Below are positions 57,353 through 64,000 of a stretch of 64,000 bases of DNA, in pieces. The notes under the pieces were generated by a model. That model saw only the letters and a list, made by a program, of their open reading frames with translations, did no database searches and was not told the DNA's origin. This stretch comes from Holothuria scabra (taxonomy: Eukaryota; Echinodermata; Holothuroidea; Aspidochirotida; Holothuriidae): positions 10,541,450 to 10,605,449 of the forward strand of contig CM074187.1 of assembly GCA_037179385.1 (NCBI GenBank), read 5' to 3'. How positions within the stretch are numbered: position 1 is the first letter of the stretch; each line of letters starts with the position of its first letter. The translations under genes were made by a program, and so were the position numbers.

Positions 57353-60300
57353 CTGTTTTTTGAAACGCACAGTGAAAACATGCTGTCTAAAGCCCTTACA
57401 ATTTTTCTATTCTATCGTCATTAAAAGTGAGCTGTTACTTAAATAGGGAGGATTATATTTATTACAAGCATTCTCATAGTGAAAAGAAAACCCGGCTAGT
57501 TGAAAAAAAATCTTTCTATAAACATCAATTATTAGGATCAATCGCCTTACATTTCTTTCTTAATATAGCTTGACTAACGAAATGAAAGAAAAAGGTGTTT
57601 TAACTATGCGTAAGTTTTGTTTCAGAAATCAAATAAATATTAAAACTAGGTCAACAGTGTACAAACTGGAGAAAATTTAAATTTCACACTAGTAAGTGAT
57701 GGGGTATTTGCACATCACTAATCAGATCTTGAGTGTCCTTTTTCTATTTACATGTTTTTCTTTAACATGAAAATGGTTGGATAAGTTTTTCAAAGAGAAG
57801 TTGTAAAAAAAATTTGGTGTCTTCAGGGCCGTAACCAGCTTAATAAATTTAGGAGGAGGGGTTTGTGAGAGGAGGTTTGTTGACCTGGACTGGCCACGTA
57901 CCTTTGAATTATGTTTTGTTTGTCGTTTGTTTGGAAAATATATATTTTTATATATTTTTTTATCCTTAAGTTAGCGAACTTTTATTGGATTTTTGTCGCG
58001 TCGTGCCCCCTCGTGTTCTCTTGTGGCCTGCATTGACGTGCAAAATGAGAAGGGTTTTTACAATGGATAAACATACTCATTGCAAGTATATATTAGTAAG
58101 TATCTGTGAAAAAGAAACTCCCAATTCGATCTCTTTAATCACTTTTGAGACTGCGAAAATGTGTTCAAAACGCTCCACCGAAAATGTTGAGCAAGCTGCA
58201 TGTTTGAAATTATTTCTTTCAAATAGTAACGTGGAAATGAATAAATCCACAGATAAACCAATAAATTCGATTCTTGGTGCGTTAAAACGATAAACATAAT
58301 GCCAGTGAATAGGGAATATTTAAGCAATATTGTCGACCCACCCTACATATGAAGTTGGGTAACGTCATGGACTGACCACCTCGCTAGGTACATATAAAAA
58401 GACATTTAAATATCCCAAAAGGGTCAAATTTTAAGGACGGTCCTAAAAATCGGGATATTTAATTAAGAAAAACAAAGGAAGCTGATGCAATGTGCCCTCA
58501 TTACATAACTCCCCGTGACTTTGGAGATACTTTGAAAGGAAATAACCAATGTATAAAATGAGATGTTTTGAGGTGCAGGAAAATGTTATTGAGACAGGGT
58601 TCCAGGAAATGGGCTGGAATATGTTTTGTTTTCTTCTTTTTATGCCGCCTTTTCTAAAAACACCAAAATATGCCGAAAATAGGTACAACATCCTTAGTTA
58701 TGTTTGACAGTCATTCAATAGTTCTATAGATATTAAACTATAAGCCGAGTGTATCTTTGCAAAAGGATATCCTTAGCCTTTGTATGGGAAAATCGTTTTA
58801 AAAAAATTAACCAGCGTAGAATAAAAAAAATCCTTGCCAAAATTTTTTCTGTTTGTTAATTTTTATGTGTTTATTTTTTCTTTGCAGTTTATTGTTTCAC
58901 TGCATCTCCTGCCATCTGTACACAAAGAGTTTATACCTTACTGTAAAAATAGCTGTAAATTTGCAAAACAAAAGGCAAAGAAATACGTAAAGATTGCAGC
59001 AAAATTGCTGGCAACTTAGTTTCAAAGACTGCAAGCAATTTTTGTATAGTCTCTTTGTATTTCTTTTTTTTTCTTCTGTAGTTCTAGACATTTTCAACAA
59101 TGCATAATGCTTTTTGTGTCATGACACTTTTTCCGTAGCAGACAAATCGTTTACAGTTGTCAGCTTTCCTGGTCTATAAAGGACTTACGTTAGTACTGTA
59201 CCATACAGAATTAAATTTCAAATCGGGATAACTTTTACCCAGTTTGCTGAAATATTATTTCACGTCGACTTAAATTTTCATTTCAATTTATTATACAGTA
59301 AACTTTCCCCTCATATTCTAAAAGACGAAAATTTGCATTTAGAAATCTTGTACCATACATTAAATTGGATATAAATTACGGCAGCATATATGAACCAATA
59401 AGAACTCTCCGATTATGAGTAAATGCCCATATCAATATAGGCATGTATTAGCGATAAATGCCAGCAAGGCGTTGGAATACAATTAGCTGGACCTCCTGGG
59501 ACCAGTTTCAGTAATTGTTTTTAACAAAGTGACTTGGGCTGATGTTGCAGCAGAGGTTAACGAACTTCATTCGTTTCTTTGTAAAAATACAATTGTTCAG
59601 GAGTTTCACCACAAAGTCAGCTATCTCGGTGCTGTATGTAGTATACATATTTCTCACGAGGGACTAATTTACCGAGTATTATAGAGAAATTTGCAGAGTC
59701 TCATGAAAAGACTGAAATATCCTGGACAAAATGGTAAAGACTACTTCCAATTATTGGTTGAGTTCTTTTTCTTGGAAAACTGAAATAAATGTTTCCTTGA
59801 ATATTTTGAATTTTCTAAGCAAGTAAAGATTTAAAGTGTTGTCTGAATATCTTTTGAGCAAATTTTCAGTCTCTCGTTAACAAATTGTTAAGGTATTTAA
59901 ATACCCTAAACAAAAGAGTCACGACTTCTTCTAATTGTTGATTAAGCTCCTTTCCATAAACCTAATGTTTTATTTTGGAAATGGAAAAATGTTTACCCGA
60001 ATGAAAAGAAGGTTGCAGTCCCTCTTCTCACACACATATGATCGTAAATGCAATTTTCGTAATAAGTCTATTTTAGAAGAAAGCTGAAAAAGCTACGGTA
60101 ATCTGGAAAAAATATAGCATAATTATCTTCAATTTTTCGACATGATAGAACACAAATCATTACGTTGGTCTTGTTACCCTGGTTACATTTCATATCCACA
60201 TGCAACTTCGACCTAATCTTTTTCTCCTTTTATTCTTCATTTTTGGTGTTCAGATTATTTGCATACAGATCATCCATCGTGATATAATATACAAATAACA

Positions 60301-60459
60301 TAAATGTGATGTCCTTTTCAAATGCAAATGGAAATATCTTAACGAATCTATTATACAATGCCAGGGTTCTTCTGGTTTTGAACAGCTAATCTGAAAATAA
60401 ATTCCCACAGGAAGCGAATGCTACTCTTATATAGAAAATATTTACGATATTCTTGTTTT
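57353..60459. other. Intergenic, no gene seen
   Basis: 57825-57870 begins CAGGGCCGTAACCAGC followed by G-rich DNA, a likely half-end of a hAT-like MITE. The frames at 58.0, 58.4 and 58.8 kb are unrecognised. 60.0-60.45 kb may include the 3' UTR of the LINE to the right. Confidence 0.3.
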
Positions 60460-62027
60460 TTACTTTTTTTTATATTGTTCCACTTTAAGATTAAATTTAA
60501 ATATACGAAAGGAAGCATTCACCTCAGGTATACTTTTTACCAGTTTACATTTAAAAATATAATGTTTCATGTGTAGCGCCAAAAAACTGAAAGGATGTTT
60601 GGCTTTTTCATACGTGAAAAAGAAGCTTTGTTTAGAGAAAACAGGATTTTGATTGAAGAACAAGTTTCTTACCCCTTTTATAAAATGTGAAATATGTCTG
60701 CATTCCCAGAAAAAGTGGTCAAAAGTTTCTTCTTCCTCCCCACACCAAGTACAATTTGGGGATTGGGACTTCCCCATTAGAAAAAGAAATTTATTAAGCG
60801 GGAGTACCCTATGTATAAACCTACATTGGAAATATTGTAATTTGGCTTCGGACGTGGAAAACCAGGGAGTACAATAAATGCGGGTCCAGTCGCAATCTGT
60901 AAAGTTAACAAAAGAAACAACCCATTTATTAATAGCTGTTGGCCTTTCAGTCATAGGCAGTAAATACTTATTATAAATAAATTATGAAGATCTGTGTGCT
61001 CTGATGTAATTTGCAAAAAAATATTTCGTTCACGTTCTCATTACCATAAGTCAACGAGTCCCTCCAACTGGTGGGTATACTTCGTATTATACCATAATAT
61101 ATCGTAAACAGTAAACTCGTTACATTCGTTTTAAGTTAAAAGGCATCATAGGGTAAAGGAATCCCTTGTCTGTCAAAAAATCTTGGACATACTTAACATT
61201 CTTGTCAAGCAAGAATTTATAAAAACAATTTCTCCATTAATCTTAATATCTGAATTTTTCCAAACGATTTGGGCGCTATAGTTTGCATTGGGGGGAACAT
61301 ACGGGATCTCAAACCATGATTGAACAACCTGTCTAACAAAAATATTACAAATGGATTTAACATCATCTGGTTTACAGTTACAATAAATTAAAAGTTCATG
61401 ACCATACTTCTTTAATGCTATATGGAAAAAGCTTTTCCAGGGTCCATTCATGTCATTGCAATAACGCTTAATCCATGCACATTTTAGACTTTTAATGAAA
61501 CTAAAAATATGAGTAACTTTTAAGCCTCCTCAATTGATGGGATTGATAATTGTAGAGCATTTAACTTTGTCTGGACTACCAGCCCAAATAAAATCAAAAA
61601 TAGTTCTCTCGAGTTCTTTGATGAAATTGCTTGGGGGTTGGGTAGCACAAGAAAAATATACACTAGCTGAGAAAGCCCAAAAGTTTTAAGAATAATGTTA
61701 CGGCCAGTACTGGTTAAGTCACGACTTGCCCAGATTCGAAGGGAGTTTATTAGCCGAGAGAGCTTCGGTTGATAATTGGGGCGAAATAAGTCATCTCCAT
61801 TATGAGTAAATGCAATACCTAATATATTGACAGGACCCAAAGTGATCTGTATGTTCAAATCGGAGAGAAACCTGTAATACGGCTTGACTGGTTAACTTTC
61901 AAGGAAAGTACTTCCACACAAAGAATGAATAGGAACGGGCATAGAGGACAGCCTTGCCTAACTCCTCTTTGAATTGGGAAAAAGCCCGATGAATAGCCAT
62001 TGTTACAAATGCGTACCTGGGCATTCA
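60460..62027 (-). mobile_element. L1/Tx1-like LINE remnant: 3' part of ORF2, 5'-truncated, frameshifted
   Basis: Read on the minus strand from 62027: NNGYSSGFFPIQRGVRQGCP (RT motif with RGVRQGCPL), then FILCVEVLS. At about 61862 the frame jumps to NIQITLGPVNILGIAFTHN (thumb-proximal region, 61520-61858), then KYGHELLIYCNCK (61173-61451), then SIPTSWRDSLTYGNENV (about 61000-61110). The last open part (60460-60954) carries KLQYFQCRFIHRVLPLNKFL and the zinc-binding CTWCGEEEETFDHFFWEC (C-x2-C-x7-H-x4-C), ending EQYKKK. Known: the order RT, linker, zf-RVT C-terminus is that of L1/Tx1 LINEs. The stretch that should contain the (Y/F)ADD catalytic loop is absent between 61870 and 61858, so the element cannot encode an active reverse transcriptase. 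It needs at least three frame changes. Confidence 0.9.
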
Positions 62028-62345
62028 CTAGCGTAGCCAGCGGGTGGGGGGGAAGGGGGCAGAGTGCCCCCCCCCCCCACAGAAATTTTGGGGACGCGAT
62101 GGGCTATGTTGAAAAAAGGCAGGAGAGCCAAAGAAAATTAAATAAATAAAAAAAAAAAGATAAACGGCAAAAGAAGGGAGAGAATCGGGGGCATTTTTTG
62201 CAGTTTTTCGGGGGGGGGGGGGAATTCTAAGTCGTTACGATTAAGTATGCAGTCCCCGATGGTTTACCTGTTTTTTTTTTTTGCTCTCAAGGGACAATTT
62301 CCGTAAAAAGAACCCCAAATTTTCGGCGCGCTACGCGCGCTGTAG
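62028..62345. repeat. GC-rich repeat DNA with long C and G tracts, abutting the LINE
   Basis: It begins CTAGCGTAGCCAGCGGGTG, carries C12 (62067-62078) and G13 (62210-62222), then CAGTCCCCGATGG, a T-run and CAAATTTTCGGCGCGCTACG with further CGCGC. Part of this order (CCCCGAT, T-run, AAATTTTCGCGCGCT) recurs at about 62595-62725. Probably one or two overlapping non-autonomous elements; the first cuts off the LINE's upstream side. Confidence 0.5.
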
Positions 62346-62579
62346 ATTCACCCCAGTTTTTTCAATATTTCCATTCCACATATGTAGAGAGTGTAAGTCC
62401 TCTCAACCTTACCAAGTAACAGGTAGGCAGAGTACACAGGTTATGTAGAGGTCGTAAATTTCATCCCATATCACAAAGCCTAGTTGCCGTGTTCTTGTGT
62501 GCGTCATACGATAGGTCAGTTGGTGAGCGACTCACGGAGCATAGTTTGGCTATTTTATCGGGTATTTCACTATTCCAGG

Positions 62580-62730
62580 TGGTTTCGAAACAATGTATGT
62601 TATCCCCGATACGGTCTACAACCCCTACAGTTTCTATTTGTTTTTTTTTTTCTTAATGATTGCATAGGCTATGTTATTTTTGTAAGCCTACCAAAAATTT
62701 TCGCGCGCTTTGCAATTTCACGATTCAGAC
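62580..62730. repeat. Second copy of the CCCCGAT / TTTTCGCGCGC repeat
   Basis: ATCCCCGATACGG, a T11 run and AAAATTTTCGCGCGCTTTGC follow the same order as 62245-62335. The direct copies are about 360 bp apart. Open frame of 93 codons across it is not gene-like. Confidence 0.45.
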
Positions 62731-64000
62731 TCAAAAGAACTCTAACTCGGCTTTTAAAATATTAAGTGATATTGTGCAAAATGTGCCCCAGGCTGCAATG
62801 ACATGGGATAGTTAGGCTCCTTCACACCACCCCCTCGACATAGGGGCTGTCGGAACTTGTGGTCGCTGGCATGGCCCGCCCCCTGTCGGGGATAATCTGT
62901 CGCCTTCTCAAGGTCGGTTTAGTTACTTTGGCTTTCACAAGAGTTATTTCTGCGATAAAACCCAAAATGATCGGTACGCTTTGAACACTCTTTCTCAGTT
63001 CCGTTACCTAGAGCTAATAAAGTACAAACCCTTCCCATCTTTTCATGTAAATTACTAAGTAGAATAAATGGATTAATGTACATGTCGGGAATTTCTTCTC
63101 ATTTCGCTAAACTTAGTTAATTATCTCTTGTATCAGTCGTGCGGTACGGACTCGAAGAAGAAAGTACAATATAAGTTGTGCCCGATAGGGCCAAAATGCC
63201 GGAACAATTGACCTATCTAAGCTTTTAATAAGTACAGATTCTTTTTAGTGTAGGCTAACCCAAATAAATTCGCCCGCTTCTCCACGGTTTAATCAGTGCG
63301 GAAATATCTTCCTCTAGCATATACAAATTTGATGTCGTATATGACTCGCAATGACAGGTATAGTGCACAAGTTTTCTTCAAACCTCCCTCACCAACTCAT
63401 CGAATGCATTCTGGCTGTCGTGGTTTGGGGTCGCTACCCACCCTACCCCTCCCCCGTTCGGAGAGTGACCCTTCGTCGGGCAAATTCTGGCGCCAAGGCT
63501 GGAGGGAAGACACATTTTCCAGTTATGGCCTGTACATGTGTAATGAAGCAATGAACTAAAAATGGAAGCTGCATTTTTTTGGATAGCGGCAACTATTTTG
63601 GAGGTGCGGCCAATTTCACTAGGAGGGCGTGTCGCCCCTCTAAAACCCCCTGTGGAGAACACTGGAATCTAGTATAAAAAGAACAAAATATAGCACCATA
63701 TTGCATCTTAGCTCTTCGAGACAGAAAAAAATTCCAAAAGGGGAGGGTGACACCCAGGGAGACAGGCCCGTGGTCAGGGGGGGGGGTTCGCACTTAGTCC
63801 CGCCCATACCTATTTTTTTTTTTTTTTTTTTACTTTTATTTTTTTTTATTTAAATGGAGTTTTGGCGATTTTCAGGGCAAAATGTCAATTCCGCTGGTTT
63901 AGCCAACCAAATGTAAGCTTTATAAGTAGCTGTTTTGTTTCAGTGCAACACAATTCCCTAAGGCCCCATTGGCTCGTACAGTAACCCTCTTACAGTCACG
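62731..64000. other. GC-richer repeat debris, no gene seen
   Basis: 62810-62910 (GCCCGCCCCCTGTCGGGG) and 63380-63800 contain C- and G-rich blocks, G10 at 63777-63786 and a T run near 63813-63832, interspersed with AT-rich DNA. Frames of 66-94 codons on both strands overlap each other and are not recognisable. The look is of overlapping MITE-like ends. Confidence 0.35.

Noticed and set aside
63296..63793. Several overlapping frames of 66-94 codons
   Set aside because: They cover GC-rich repeat debris on both strands and show no domain.

Overview
The window reads as AT-rich, intron- and transposon-rich nuclear DNA of an animal. The only convincing host gene is a single exon at the left edge, on the minus strand. 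Its conceptual protein opens with a posterior-Hox-like N-terminal motif (MTTQGFCVNSLI) and ends at a clean GT splice donor with no homeodomain in view. The best reading is exon 1 of an AbdB-class (Hox11/13-type) gene. The homeobox exon would then lie to the left of base 1. That class, together with the many short inverted-repeat elements and poly-C tracts, suggests a marine deuterostome, most plausibly an echinoderm. Neither the gene identity nor the phylum can be proved from this sequence alone.

Layout. 1-1349: 5' part of the intron of the Hox-like gene. 1350-2094: its coding exon, with a 5' UTR or promoter zone up to about 2420. About 2.4-60 kb: a long stretch with no convincing host exons, filled with small non-autonomous elements. 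These include TIR elements with recognisable target duplications at 9.8, 25.0, 40.0 and 43.2 kb; long-arm inverted-repeat elements at 39.3, 39.9, 44.7, 51.2 and 56.8 kb; several dispersed repeat families with two to five members; a 208-bp AT microsatellite at 13.8 kb; and a 74-bp minisatellite at 45.5 kb. At 40.06 kb one element with a TTAA duplication sits inside another element.

60.4-62.0 kb: a decayed, 5'-truncated L1/Tx1-like LINE on the minus strand, with a reverse transcriptase remnant, a zinc-binding C-terminal domain, frameshifts and a deletion across the RT active site. Its upstream end is cut by GC-rich repeat DNA with long C and G tracts (62.03-62.35 kb). The rest to 64 kb is GC-rich repeat debris.

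Functionally, the window is best seen as the 5' end of one developmental regulator plus a long upstream region that could hold its enhancers. A few dense groups of vertebrate-type transcription factor sites (2.2, 2.8, 15.2 and 16.6 kb) and one CpG-richer island (19.3 kb) are the places to look for cis-regulation. No tRNA, rRNA, CRISPR or bacterial-type operon features were seen.
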